Origin: Macrocybe gigantea
Lineage: Eukaryota; Basidiomycota; Agaricomycetes; Agaricales; Callistosporiaceae
Assembly (NCBI GenBank): GCA_011319805.1
Contig: SJRY01000080.1
Coordinates: forward strand, 434,001 to 498,000
DNA length: 64,000 bases
Direction: 5' to 3'
Made by a program: the position numbers and the translations under genes. Every line of letters begins with the position of its first letter. The stretch's first letter is position 1. Under the pieces are notes generated by a model. The model was not told where the DNA came from and did not search any database. It was given only the letters and a program-made list of their open reading frames with translations. Positions 27,763-39,484 of this stretch are shown here, piece after piece.

Positions 27763-29155
27763 ATGGACTCCTCGTTTGACCCCATCGAGCACCCTCACCG
27801 TCGATGCGGGTATATTCCTGATATTGACCCGTAATATGCTCTGACTATCTTCTATATCTTCTAGTCAATCCATTGACCAATCAATATGTCCTCGTCTCTC
27901 CCCATCGTATGAAGCGGCCCTGGCAGGGCCAGACAGAAAGACCTCAGTCCGCTGATATACCGCAATACGATCCTACATGTTATCTCTGCCCAGGAAACAC
28001 TCGCTCCTCTGGACAGAAGAACCCGGAGTTCAGCCAAGTCTTCACATTCGAGAATGATTTCGCTGCCATATTGCCTCCACCGGTGCCTGAGGCACCTCCG
28101 CCCTCTCACCGTCTATTGCTTGCGGAGTCTATTCATGGCGGATGCGATGTCCTGGTCTTCCATCCGAGGCATGATCTCACGTTAGCCAGGTTTCCGGTGT
28201 CTCATATCATTAAAATAATCGACGAATGGATCCGTGTATATAATGCCAGAGGTAGCCAGCCTGGAATCAGATATGTTCAGATCTTTGAGGTCCGTCTTTA
28301 CTTCAAGCTCAGGTTCACACAGCACACCCTCAGCCATGACAGAACAAAGGGTCCATGATGGGGTGCTCCAATCCCCATCCGCACGGCCAGGTCTGGTCGT
28401 TGTCTGCTATACCTTCGATTGTGCAATTGGAACTGGAGAACTTGGAGGAATACGCGATTTCCGACGTTGCATGTTCCGATGCACCGAGGGGACCTCACGG
28501 TATATTATGTATTGTTTCTGGACACATGTTTCATGGTTAATGACGCCCTACATAGGTCGGCCTTGCATGCTATGTGACTATGCTCATCTCGAGCTCAATT
28601 CCGGAGACGTAAACAAACGTCTTGTATATGCCAACGATCACTGGCTGGCAGTCGTCCCTTGGTGGGCTGTGTGGCCCTTCGAGATTTTGCGTGAGCAATT
28701 CGTTGTTTTTTAACCAAGTATCCCATCTGAATCTGTGCATCTGCAAGTATTACCGCATCATCGTCACATCGCATCCATCGCCGACCTTGCTGACGGCGAG
28801 AAGGCTTCATTGGCAGAAATTTTGGCAAAGGTCACAATTAAATATGACAATCTGTTTACGTGTTCCTTCGCATATTCAATGGGCATACACCAAAGGCCCA
28901 CACCAAGGAATTCTGTCGAGGATGAGCATGACGTTGCCCATGTGCATTTCCACTTCTTGCCTCCCCTTCTGAGAAATGCGGATGTTAGGAAATTTTTGGT
29001 TGGGTGCGTCACTCCTCTTCAACATCCTGTTCTTCTAACAGACCACCAAAACCAGGTTTGAGTTGATGGCAGAGCCCCAACGCGATCTCACACCAGAACA
29101 AGCAGCACGGAGGCTCGGCGCGTGCTCAGAGATTCACTATCTCGATAAGCAGTGA
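27763..29155 (+). CDS. Galactose-1-phosphate uridylyltransferase
   Basis: Leloir pathway enzyme (GalT; Gal7 in yeast) exchanging UMP between UDP-glucose and galactose-1-phosphate. Visible features are [20 protein letters not shown], the zinc-site CYLCPGNTR, the active-site motif NPHPHGQVW with the uridylylated histidine, and RPCMLCDY. The C-terminus reads [18 protein letters not shown] and ends IHYLDKQ. The first exon is tiny ([14 protein letters not shown]). Joining it in frame to the second exon needs a GC donor at 27806 (intron 27806-27864) or an indel. The other junctions are ordinary GT-AG. No other GAL genes are adjacent. It converges with PNKP, 75 bp apart. Confidence 0.94.
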
Positions 29156-29230
29156 ATTAGTAGCGACAACATCGACCATAAATGCCAGCTAGATACAGCA
29201 TTCATCACGCACACCATATACCTTTATTGC

Positions 29231-31115
29231 TCATTTCCCATCGACCTGGAGCCACATAGACCAGTATTTTCGCTCCTCCTCCGTCCCTTCGAAGATCCAA
29301 TTCACTTTCTTTATCTCTATGAAGCCTTCGTCGATACCAGGCTCTTCATAAGAGTCACGGAATGATGTGAATGCGAGGTATGGCAAGACTGTTCTTTCAG
29401 GCTATGTGCATAACAACTGTGAAAACCGACACGACACTAGAGGAATCAACAAACTGACCTCGTTTGTAGCCACGGACGGGGGTAGATTGTAGGCTCTGTA
29501 TAGATTGTTGTGCCACGCCAACTCGATGGAACCTGTGAACACGAAACACCTGGGTGACAGAGATAACGAAGCAATACATGATCAGGTGATGAAACCGACC
29601 TGAGGGGAATATTGAATTTTTTCGAGAGGTCCACGTAATATTTACGTGTTTGAACGTCGCGGTTAGTGTTGTCTGGCAGCTATGCTATAGCATTCCGCGA
29701 GAATACAGGAGGCTGCACCGTACATACCCACAATACAGCTCTTTCCTTCACGCAAAGCCGCATCCGCGGTTTTAACACACTTCTCTCTGGTCTTGAGCGT
29801 GTCTTGGTTCACATGGATATATCCAACTGGTTGGAAATGACGGCGGTAGAATGTCGATTTTCCGAGACAAGGATAGCCGACAAATAGGACAAGCTCCTGT
29901 TTAAGCGATGGGGGTATCAAAGGCGTGGATGTCGGGACGACGCGAGGAACTAGGAAAGAAATTCATTAGCAATTCTTGGACATTGGATTTGCGCACTGAC
30001 GATCAGGTAACGAAGAGACGTGAAATCCGGGCAATGAAAATGATTTGTAGGGTGGAAGGTTGAGAAAATACTCCTGTCGTTAAAGCAGAAGCGTTCAGCT
30101 ATTCCGGGTCCGATACAGAAGGACGCCGACCTCGTACCTCGGGAGTAGAGAAAGGAATGTCCAGATTCAAGGCCCATTTGCGATCCGTACTTGAGAAGTC
30201 ACACTTGTTGGCTGCATATTGCCGTCCAGCGGCATCTCCGACAAAAAAGGATGTAGTTTTATCTTCTCCCAATGGAAGGTAATATTAAGAACCAGAAGAA
30301 ATGGAGCAGCCTTGACTTACTAATTTTGACCCCTTCTTGACGAAAGATTCTCTCTAATTCTAACCACATGCCAGGCATTGGTTTCCTGTAGCCATCCTTG
30401 GCCGTCGCAGCAAATAGCCGAAATGGAACGTCAGGAAGCTGTCCAAAGGCTTGATCATATGCAGGCTAAATGTAATCTGAACGAGCTGATGCGTACGGCA
30501 GCTGCAATAAGCTGGATTTTTGATTTCCATATCTTGAGGGCTTGAGGTTTAATCGCTTGGTTGGACACAATCACAACAGAAAAGCTACCACGGCATCTTA
30601 GAAACACGGGGAACGTGACAGAGAGATCCCGCACCCAGACTCGTGGGCTTCCTTCAATTTTGCTGGAACACAGCTTCTCCACCATTCCCAATGCGGCGGC
30701 GCATTTGCTTGTGCCTTTGACGGGATGTTCTGTTTTATAAGCGTACCATCAAGGTCAAAGATTGCCACTTTCTCGGATGCCTTAGGCGCGTAGTTGATTG
30801 AATGCAGACACGTTCCCTTGGAACCGAGTGAAGGAAGCCATGTCAGAGTACCGCCCGCGGCGATCTGCTTGGGGGACGTGAAGAAAGGATGGACTAGATG
30901 AAATCAGACCATCGTGCACGGGTGAATAAAGACCAAGCGCATTACTCGTCTTCGTGACCTTGGCGGGTGATACACCACCAGGCTCCGAATTCGATTCTGA
31001 CGGGGCGGTCCTCCGCTTTCCCAACAGCTTCCCCGGTTGCTTAGCTATGAACGTTGTGAAGGCTGAGGCCTGGGGAAGACAATGCAGCAACACGCGTACC
31101 TGTCTCGCCAGACAT
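29231..31115 (-). CDS. Bifunctional polynucleotide 3'-phosphatase / 5'-kinase (PNKP)
   Basis: DNA end-processing enzyme of single- and double-strand break repair. The phosphatase module has [14 protein letters not shown] with the DxDGT nucleophile, VVIVSNQA and [10 protein letters not shown]. The kinase module has the P-loop [27 protein letters not shown] and NTNRD. The C-terminus ends MWLQVDGK. I prefer the start at 31115 ([17 protein letters not shown] after one intron); an in-frame ATG at 31162 would read across the intron. There is no FHA domain, as in other fungal enzymes. All junctions I tested in the phosphatase part keep frame. It is divergent from a Nudix hydrolase, with 101 bp between starts. 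Confidence 0.93.
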
Positions 31116-31216
31116 GTCTTAGTGGCAAGTCTGTTCAATGTTGATAACATCAACAATGGCATATGTGCCTCTTCAACCTCCTACGCATCACTGGACCCTG
31201 TCGTTCTTATAGAACC

Positions 31217-32277
31217 ATGTCCGTTACGCCGAAACTGATCTCAAAAAGGGAACTTCCGACTTCTGAAGCCAAGTAAGTAAGCCCTTCATTATTTACAATG
31301 TTTTCCTTCAAGAATGTCCAGGTGGATCACCCTCCAGCAGCTCAAGTATGTCGACGCGCATGGCGCGGAGGTATGCGCTTCTCGGTATGGACTTCTGCAC
31401 GTCTCATGCTGGTTGAAAGCGCACATGGGAATGCGCTGAACGTAAGACGCGCAAGTCTTCTGGCGTGGATGGTAAATGTTCATTCGAGCAATGTCGGATT
31501 GTCAAACGATGACATACCTAGCCGTCGCCATCCTGTCCTTGATTCGTTCCCAGACCAAAGCATTTCCCCTATCTACTGTCATTATTGAACAATATCGCCC
31601 GCCAATCGACAAATTTATCATCGGTAGCAATTACCCATCATTTTTTCGCCCGGGTGTTGATTCATTTTGTATTATCTAGAGTTACCGGCGGGTAAGACGA
31701 CCAGCGCCATTGACTTCGCCATAATATCACTGCCTATCAGGTCTTGTTGACGAAGGAGAGACACCGGCCCAAGCTGCTATTCGTGAGCTCAGAGAAGAGA
31801 CAGGTTTTGAAGCAGATGAACGTGGGGTAGTGGAGGAGTCCCCTCTCGTAGTCAGTGACCCAGGTAAATTATGATCGTGTGGTCGTTTTCAGGCCTTGGA
31901 TCGGAAACTGGCTGACATGAATGAAGGAATGACCAATGCCAATATGAAACTTGCTGTCGTCAGCGTCACACTACCAGATCAGATGGAGACACCAAAGCAG
32001 CACCTGGACAGGGGCGAATCGATCAAAACACGCGTAGTTGAGCTTTCCAAACTGAACGCGGAACTGAAGAGTACGTTATGTCTGCCGTTTTGACTGGCGA
32101 TTGAACCTGAGCATCTACCACAGGTTATTCTGACAAGGTGAAACAGTGGACAAAGTTCGAAATAAAAAATCTTTCCAACCCTTCGTTTTCCAGGGATTCG
32201 TCGTTGATGCCCGTTTATCTCACTTTGCATCTGGTTTCGAAATGGCCGAACGAATTCGGATGGGAGAACTGAATTGA
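31217..32277 (+). CDS. Nudix hydrolase, ADP-ribose / ADP-sugar pyrophosphatase type
   Basis: Hydrolyses ADP-ribose-like nucleoside diphosphate sugars to AMP and sugar phosphate. The start is [19 protein letters not shown]. The pre-Nudix segment contains [15 protein letters not shown] and [20 protein letters not shown]. The Nudix box runs from GLVDEGE through [11 protein letters not shown] and has the full metal-binding G-x5-E-x7-RE-x-x-EE-x-G pattern. Downstream are [16 protein letters not shown] and [17 protein letters not shown] at the stop. The junction after VDAHGAE (31370-31450) is not resolved: the expected W-E-S-A-like block appears as VWTSAR, but I find no clean splice around it. About nine exons span 1 kb. 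It converges with SDA1, leaving 53 bp. Confidence 0.88.
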
Positions 32278-32330
32278 TGATTCCGTCAATGCTAGTACAA
32301 CAGGCACGTTACAAGCGGCCCCAGAACCAA

Positions 32331-34978
32331 TTAATGGTGTGCCTTCTTCGTTCTTTCTATGTGTGCCCTTAGTTTCTGTTGTTTCTCCTTGAGTGATGCT
32401 TTCTTTTTTCCTCGCACGGCCCCACTGCCAAGAATCATCATGATCGGTTTGTTGCGAGCCTTTTGACGGTTGGTAGTACTGCTTGGCGCATCCTTGTTTC
32501 GTTTTCCTTTCTGAGATTTGAATTTTTCGCGCCCTTCGCGCCCTTTCTGGATGGAAGCCATCCGCTCCGCGTAATCAGCTTTCGTCTTCTTGCGAGGTCC
32601 AAGAATGTCATTCTCCGATACGAAGACATTTTCGGCTTGCTGTTCTTGCAAAGATTTTCTGCTGGCTTCAAGATTTGCTAGCTTGCGTTTGGCAGCGGAA
32701 CCACCACCACTTTCGACTGCTTTTGAGGCAGCTTGTATGCGAAGATCATTTAGCAAAGCGAAATCGGCGGGCGTAAGGATCTGTGATGTCCATTTAACCA
32801 TGAGAACACGCGACAGGCATTCGGAATGATGACTGACTTTCGTAGTTGCGAGAGTAGATGCCTGATTTTTGGCTTCCTTTGCTGGTATTGACGTGTCCTC
32901 TTTCTCCTTTTCATCTTCACTGTCGCTAATGACCAAATCCTCATCATCATCAGATACGTCGATCCAGCCCTCCGACTCGGACTCGTCAGAAGACGAATCA
33001 GTTTCAACATCCCAGCCTTCCCATCCCACGTCATCATTGGAGTCTTCGTCCACGACGCCGTCTTCGTCGCGGATCTTCCTAAGATGCTCTTCCAGCATCT
33101 GCGATACGTCAAGAAAAGAAGTCTGGTCCCTTTGCATGACTACTTACTGCGAGCCCTTCAATATCAACAGCAGCGTCAGGTGAGTGACCAAACGGCAGTG
33201 GCTGTTTTCCTTTGGCGAGCCCCATGCTGGCATCCTTGCCCTGGAATATCGAAAAGGACACTGAGATGGTGAGCATAAAAACAGCAAAACGCTCACCCTT
33301 TCTCTTCGCTTCAGAAGATTTGGGTTGACTTCGCGATATAGCTGCAACAGGCCACGCGCAGCAGCCATGACAGCTTTGTCTCGACTCTTCCTATATTCTA
33401 TCAGATCGCTCAGCAAGTCTTCCTCCATACCCCATGGTTGCCGTCGGCAGATCTCTCTGATAGTGTTTATGCCTGCGGCAATGACCTCGCTTCCAACCCC
33501 AGGGTGAACAAATTCTTGCGCTAGTTTGTGGATCACTGGGGTGATGACATCAGGGGGAGTAAGTTCATGAGCAGATTGGGCAAGTGCGACGAGTATGGAG
33601 GGAACGCGGAGTTGTTTATGAGCGAGGTACTTGACGACGTATGTATAGAAGCCCAGCACACATAGCTTATGGGCACCCATGACTCGAGAAAGGAGCTGCA
33701 TGAGCAAAATCTTGTGGTCAAGCGAAAATCGCTTGTCATAACGACTCAATTGATCGTATAGTCGCTCGCCAAACGTCTGCGGATCGTTCAGCAGCTCGAG
33801 GGCAGGGAAATTTGGCAGGGTAGACGGCATATGGCTTTTCTGGGTCGCATTCATAAGTGGACACCCAGCAAGCAGAAATTGCAACCTTGGTTACCTTCTT
33901 GGCCACATTGAGCTTTTTCTGCAACTTCTTGTCTCCACTTCTCGTCTTTTTATTAACATCTCGACGGTGGTGTAGGGCTCGTATATCGATGTCCTGGGTC
34001 GCGAGACTTTAAAAATAGAGAGAAAAAGATTGACAGGCATTACGGACCTCTTCAGCTTCGTCTGGGCTGTCCTCTGTCTCGTCTTCATCGCCTAAGAAAA
34101 AGTGCATAGAAGCACTCTGGACTTTGGTAACGGGATGAAAACAACCAAGGGCGATAATGGAAACGGATTTAGCGTCATTCCTAAAAAATGCAAACGCTGA
34201 GTATAAGACACCTGTAAACGGATGGTTGGTACGAACCATATCCCCTTTTTCCACAGCTCCCTCGTCAGGATGACCGCCCATATAACCTCTTCTTCGCCCT
34301 TCATTGCAGATGCACCATCTGAAGCATTGAATTTTCCCTTGTCGCCCAGCACCTCGCCACTCATTCCTCGTTCTATCATGTTGAACAGCATCGATTGGAC
34401 AGCTCGATTCAGTTTGTGGTTCTTTGCTCGCATGTTTGCCGTCTTAATATCAGATAATATAGTTTTCCGAATAAAAGCACGAAGAGAAGTAGATGTTGTG
34501 CGAGGAAGAATGGGAAATAGCGATTTTAAGAGCCTAACGAGCAGATCAGTGGTGTTACTGGAATGTTACAACGGCTTACTCTATGGATGATATAACACTT
34601 TTGTTGCGCAGCATGACTAGAGTCTGCACCAAGGATTTCCGGATATCGGGAGACAAAGAAGTGTAGTTTTCGAGCAGAAGGCCCGAAAGATGCGAAGGGA
34701 ACTCGGCCGTCTCCAATGGGTAGCATGGGGAAACCTCCAAAAGATAGATCATTGTTGGAACAAGACCGGAAAAAAAGACTCTGACATACCTGTGCGATGA
34801 ACGAGACGAGCTCGCGAAAATGGTTTGCCTGCTCATCGGGGTTAAATCTGAAAATCTGACGAATGCTATTGTAATGGTTCCATTGTTGCAAAAACTCTTC
34901 TTTATAAGCTTTTGGATCCCTCTTGATGAGATTCTGTAATTGGGGAAGATTGGATGTTAGGAGCACGCCGCGGGCCAT
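32331..34978 (-). CDS. SDA1: Sda1 (60S ribosome biogenesis / nuclear export factor)
   Basis: Nuclear factor needed for 60S pre-ribosome maturation. The start at 34978 ([20 protein letters not shown]) is the canonical SDA1 N-terminus. Splicing continues through [44 protein letters not shown]-like [11 protein letters not shown] and [20 protein letters not shown]. The C-terminal third is highly acidic (a [24 protein letters not shown] stretch) and then basic, with [20 protein letters not shown], ending IERTKKAHH. All exons I checked join in frame. A TTACGTAA palindrome lies upstream at 35025-35032. Confidence 0.94.
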
Positions 34979-35152
34979 GTGAGGATGTCCTTTGCGAATG
35001 AGATTTTTGAACTTTGGGTATTGATTACGTAACCATGACCTGCCACATTTAGACGAGAATGAAAGTACTTGTTCGCCTCCTCGAGTATATCTAACCGTTG
35101 AAAGCCATGTGGCGTGCATTGATATCTTATTCCCCAACCACCATCACCAGAG

Positions 35153-36619
35153 ATGAAGTTCTTCAAATCGTTCTCTCTCCTCCATCGTCGAACTCGCTCG
35201 GACCCGTCTACGTCGCAGGGCGCTGCTTGGATTTTTGGCTCAAAGCAGCGGCCAAAAGACGAACTGCGGCCCTCCTTGATATCGGACACCCATCTCTCTA
35301 CATTGGCGCAACCTGAACCTGATACTCCACTCTCCTCTTTGCCAGCGGCTGTGCCAGAAGCGGCCACGAACCTGGCCAAAAACCTACGGATCTTCGAACT
35401 GCAGCTGGAGAACGACTATCTAAAACACGGGCACGCAGATCTTTCCACGCAAGTGGCTGATCTGCGGATCAAGCTAGCCAGGACTCAATCGCAACATCTT
35501 GCTGATCTCCACGCAGTGGCACAGAAGTCACAAGAGCTTCAGAAGGTCTGCGAGTCATTCAGCAAATGCGAAAAATTGCTTGGCCTTCTTTCTGTCGACC
35601 CATATATCCAAAGCTCCGTTTTCTCTGCGCCTTGTTCGGTTATACTGAAAGGCGAAGACGCGGAACAGTCCCTAGTCGATGCCGTCAAGAAAGCGTCCTC
35701 AACACCTGGGAGTCCCTGGCAGGCCGTCATGTCTTCCGCACGTGGCACTCGCACGGTAGAAGAATACGAGTCTGCGCTCCAAGTTGCCCTCAAAGCTCGG
35801 AAAGACCTACGGCACATGAAGAATAGGGCCCATTATTGGAAGAATCTCGCCAAAAGACACGAACAAACCGAGGATTTCATCACCCCATCCAACTCCGAGC
35901 TTTCTGCCGTCTATCAGCCTTTGCCTCCTGAACGTCAAAAAGCCCTCGATGCATTGATTAAGAAGAGGAAAGCTGTTCGATACCAGGCTGTGGAGAAGTT
36001 TGGTTCTGTCAGCCTGGACGATACAACTCTCGTGGTGGACTCCTTGTCCAATTCCTCGATCGCCTCCGACACCCAATCAAGTTCAACCATACACTCCTCG
36101 GTCGGGAATCCTAGCTCATGCTACAAGCCAAAGTTAGCTCCGCTTGCCAGCGAAACATTTCGGAAGGATTTGAGCAAGTATGCGCTGGGCGAACCCCTTC
36201 TCAAACGATCCTCAACAGCTTCTTGCGACCTTATGCTTGGCCGATTGGATTACCATCCGCAAAAGAACGAGGAAATGGGAGCTGACTTCGATGCTCGATC
36301 ACCGGCTGCATCGTCCGCAATCTCTCCCAGACATGCAACCTATCATCGAAAGCACGGTATTTCGCGTCCTGTTCGATCCTCTATTCGCATGGGCGGTTCC
36401 AGATCGGCTCTCGCTGATTACCAGGACGTGGCTTCGAAGTCGAAGTCAAGACTCCCCAAGCCCGTGTTGCAATCCTTCAGACGATTATCTCGCAAGTTGG
36501 CGCCTTCTAACAAGAACCACCATTCTCCCCACGCCCTCAAAGCCACTGATACAAACGCATTGCCTAGCCGTCTTCCAAGACTGATAAGCCGATCGAAGAA
36601 TATCACTGCAAAGTCATAG
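35153..36619 (+). CDS. Intronless coiled-coil protein of unknown function (488 aa)
   Basis: A single open frame of 488 codons starting MKFFKSFSLLHRRTRSDPST, with no intron, unusual in this window. Residues about 70-140 form a coiled coil (NLRIFELQLENDYLKHGHAD, then ADLRIKLARTQSQHLADLHA). A second helical stretch follows (EEYESALQVALKARKDLRHM). The C-terminal 200 residues are Ser-rich and basic with several LP/RLSRK patches, and no catalytic motif is evident. I do not recognise the family. It is divergent from SDA1 (174 bp gap) and converges on the RGG protein gene. Length, codon use and the absence of stops support a real gene. Confidence 0.75.
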   Translation: MKFFKSFSLLHRRTRSDPSTSQGAAWIFGSKQRPKDELRPSLISDTHLSTLAQPEPDTPLSSLPAAVPEAATNLAKNLRIFELQLENDYLKHGHADLSTQVADLRIKLARTQSQHLADLHAVAQKSQELQKVCESFSKCEKLLGLLSVDPYIQSSVFSAPCSVILKGEDAEQSLVDAVKKASSTPGSPWQAVMSSARGTRTVEEYESALQVALKARKDLRHMKNRAHYWKNLAKRHEQTEDFITPSNSELSAVYQPLPPERQKALDALIKKRKAVRYQAVEKFGSVSLDDTTLVVDSLSNSSIASDTQSSSTIHSSVGNPSSCYKPKLAPLASETFRKDLSKYALGEPLLKRSSTASCDLMLGRLDYHPQKNEEMGADFDARSPAASSAISPRHATYHRKHGISRPVRSSIRMGGSRSALADYQDVASKSKSRLPKPVLQSFRRLSRKLAPSNKNHHSPHALKATDTNALPSRLPRLISRSKNITAKS

Positions 36620-36760
36620 TAGAGTGTAGACGCTTGTAATTGTACCTTGATGATACACGATAGCAAAGTCTGTCCGTGGCGACCATAACGTGAACTGAAT
36701 TTACATTCCCTGGGGGCGTGGCATAAATTTTGCAACAGAACAAGAAAAAGAGGGTCATGA

Positions 36761-37643
36761 TCAGGATGCCGTTGCCTGCGCGTCCGCAGCTGGTGAACTC
36801 GACGCCTTCTCAGCTCCCGTGTCAGTAGGTAGCACTTCCGACGTCTGGTCTGGATTCTGCGGTGGTTGTACACTCTGCTTTCCGGCGCCTCCTGAGCTCG
36901 CATTCAAGCTACCTCTTCCTCTTCCTCTACCCCTACCTCGGGGATGATGTCCCCGAGGCCCACCTCCTCTTATCCAGGTCCCAGATTCGCGTGAGGATGA
37001 GACCGGTGTTTCACTGCTCGACGCATACTTGGCTTTATCGCCATCCTCTGCAGGGGCAGGCGCGGCGGAATTTTGTGTTGTAGGTGGCCTCCGTTCGGCT
37101 GCAGGTTTGCCAGAATCCCACTCCCTGCTTTGTATCTTGTCCATCTTGCGTCTTGCGTTCTGTTCGCGCGCACGATCAATGTCATCCTGTATTCTTTTGT
37201 TCTGGGCGATTCGCACACGTTCCACCTCCTGGGTCTTCCTGAAAGCCTCTTCGTCCGCTTGGACGTCCTAAGTATATGTAAGTACGCATAGCGCGAGCGT
37301 CAAGATGAGCGACAGATGCACACCAGACGCCGTTGCTTGATCTTCTCGTTCTGCTCCCTCATGCGCGCCATTCGCTCGGAAAGCGCCTCCTCGCTCAATT
37401 TATCCTAGCGACGGTTGATTTGTGTGAAAGCAGAGAGCATTGAAGAAGACGTACTCGCTGGGCGCCGCCAGTCTTGACGCGCTCTGGGTTAACATATGGT
37501 TTTTTTTTCTCTTTGGGTGCTGGTGCGGGAGGATTGAGATTGTCTTTTGCGGGGCTAGTCACATTCTGCTCTGGAGAGGTTTGGTCGTCGAGCTTGAGCT
37601 GGTCAAAGTTAAGGCCGAGGGAGTTCTCTGCTGCGTCCGGCAT
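36761..37643 (-). CDS. RGG-tailed basic coiled-coil protein, conserved fungal type
   Basis: Three exons encode about 255 residues starting MPDAAENSLGLNFDQLKLDD. A KKPYVNPERVKTGGAQR motif leads into a long charged helix (ERMARMREQNEKIKQRRLDV, then EVERVRIAQNKRIQDDIDRA). The tail holds RGRGRGRGRG preceded by GPRGHHPRG, typical of RNA-binding proteins methylated on arginine. The helix resembles the CCDC9-type coiled coil, but function is not established and I assign none. It is divergent from phosphoglycerate kinase with only 98 bp between start codons. Confidence 0.8.
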
Positions 37644-37741
37644 GGGTGGTTGGCTGGAAGAGGCAATCGAGCACCAACAGGCACACACGGGTGATGGCGG
37701 TATCTTATCACTCAAACCAGCTTCACATCCTCCGTCCTACA
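37644..37741. promoter_or_regulatory. 98-bp divergent promoter, RGG protein / PGK1
   Basis: The whole gap between two start codons is 98 bp, yet PGK is normally among the most highly transcribed fungal genes. No clear TATA box is present; a C/T-rich stretch lies just before the PGK1 ATG (TCACATCCTCCGTCCTACA). Upstream activating elements for PGK1 probably lie within the neighbouring gene. Confidence 0.45.
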
Positions 37742-39373
37742 ATGTCCTTGTCCAACAAGCTAGCCATCACTGATGTCGACCTCGTCGCAAGGCGCGTGCT
37801 TATCCGCGTCGACTTCAATGTCCCCATTCAGGATGGCAAGATCACAAACCCCGCCGTACGTGCTATCTAGCTGCAGCGATATCATGCCTTTGACCGCGCT
37901 TCCGCAGAGGATCGTCGCTGCCCTCCCCACTATCAAATACGCGCTCGAACACGGTTTGGGACTGCCTCACACAACCCACAATCGCTTCTCATATCCTCCC
38001 ATCCAGGTGCTGCATCGGTCGTTCTCATGTCCCACCTCGGACGCCCCGATGGCAAAGTAATCGAAAAGTACTCCTTGAAGCCCGTGTCTGCCGAGCTGGA
38101 GAAACAACTTGGAAAGCCAGTCATATTCCTTCCCGATTGTGTTGGTCCCACTGTTGAACAGGCCGTCAAAGACGCCCCCAAGGGTGCCGTCATCTTGCTT
38201 GAGAATCTGCGGTTCCATATCGAGGAGGAGGGCTCTGTCAAGAACAAGGATGGAACCAAGACCAAAGCCGACCCTGCCAAAGTTAACGAGTTCCGCGAAG
38301 GACTCACCAGGCTCGGCGATGTGTACGTCAACGACGCTTTTGGCACTGCCCACCGTGCCCACTCTAGTATGGTTGGCATCAAGTTACCCCAGCGGGCAGC
38401 CGGTTTCCTGGTCAAGAAAGAGTTGGAGTTCTTCGCAAAAGCCTTGGAGAAGCCGGAAATGCCCTTTTTGGCTATCCTGGGTGGTGCAAAGGTGTCTGAC
38501 AAAATCCTCCTCATTGAAAACATGCTCGACAAGGTAATGGATTGCATCAAGACGAAATGCATTCATGTATTCCATAATTCTCTTCACAGGTCAACTCTCT
38601 CATCATCTGCGGTGGAATGGCGTTCACTTTTGCAAAGGTATTGGACGGTACATCGGTAAGGGCTGACCTTTGTTTTTGGTGAAAGAACCACCTGATTGGT
38701 TGCTTGAGATCGGAAACTCGCTCTTTGATGAGCCCGGATCCCATAAAGTGCATGGTTTGATCGAAAAAGCAAAAAAGAACAATGTCAAGATCGTCCTCCC
38801 AGTCGATTTTGTAACGGCGGATAAATTCGACAAGGATGCCAATGTACCGCATGAATTTTTCTGATCAATAACATGTCAACTGATGGGCATGAAATAGAAA
38901 GGAGCCGCCTCCGCTGCTCATGGCATTCCGGAGGGTTGGATGGGTCTAGACGTGGGTCCTAGGAGTAGGGAACTTTTCAGGGAAACGGTCCTCGAAGCAA
39001 AGACGATCTTGTGGAATGGGTACGTTCTAGCATTGTTGTTGCTCTGGCTATGTAACTAAGACGGTTCCACGAGGCCGCCTGGAGTTTTTGAATTTCCGGC
39101 GTTTGCTGAGGGGTCCAAAGCGCTCCTCGATGCAAATATTGAAGCGGCGAAGCGGGGTGCCGTCGTCATAGTCGGTGGAGGTGACACTGCGACTGTGGTG
39201 GCGCAGTATGGAGCAGAAAACAAGCTCAGCCACGTTAGCACAGGTGGGGGGGCGAGTCTTGAACTTTTGGAGGGCAAGGCGAGTGAGAGCTCTGAGAGTG
39301 TAAGACGGGACTGACCGACTGTTTCAATTTTTGCCAGACGCTCCCGGGTGTTGCGGAGCTGAGCCAAAAGTGA
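37742..39373 (+). CDS. PGK1: Phosphoglycerate kinase
   Basis: Cytosolic glycolytic enzyme making ATP and 3-phosphoglycerate from 1,3-bisphosphoglycerate. The start [20 protein letters not shown] is followed by the signature [12 protein letters not shown], the substrate-site [17 protein letters not shown] and [18 protein letters not shown]. In the C-terminal lobe are [32 protein letters not shown] and the nucleotide-site [11 protein letters not shown] with [14 protein letters not shown]. It ends [11 protein letters not shown]. Six short introns are needed and all join in frame. Full length, with no missing key residue. Confidence 0.97.
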
Positions 39374-39484
39374 GAGGAACAGAGCTGCAGTTTTGCTTTT
39401 TGTATACTTTATGTAGATCCAGGCCAATTTGTCATCGTTTTTTTACTTTTGGTCGTACACAACAGCCCGAGTCTCAAGCACATT

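Noticed and set aside
30560..30740. Apparent frameshift in the PNKP phosphatase domain after DGTLIK
   Set aside because: The alternative open frame is a shadow; reading on as KQNIPSKAQ with a 51-nt intron to [10 protein letters not shown] gives a normal protein.
36180..36584. Second plus-strand ORF of 134 codons
   Set aside because: It lies wholly within the 488-codon coiled-coil ORF in another frame, with no independent support.
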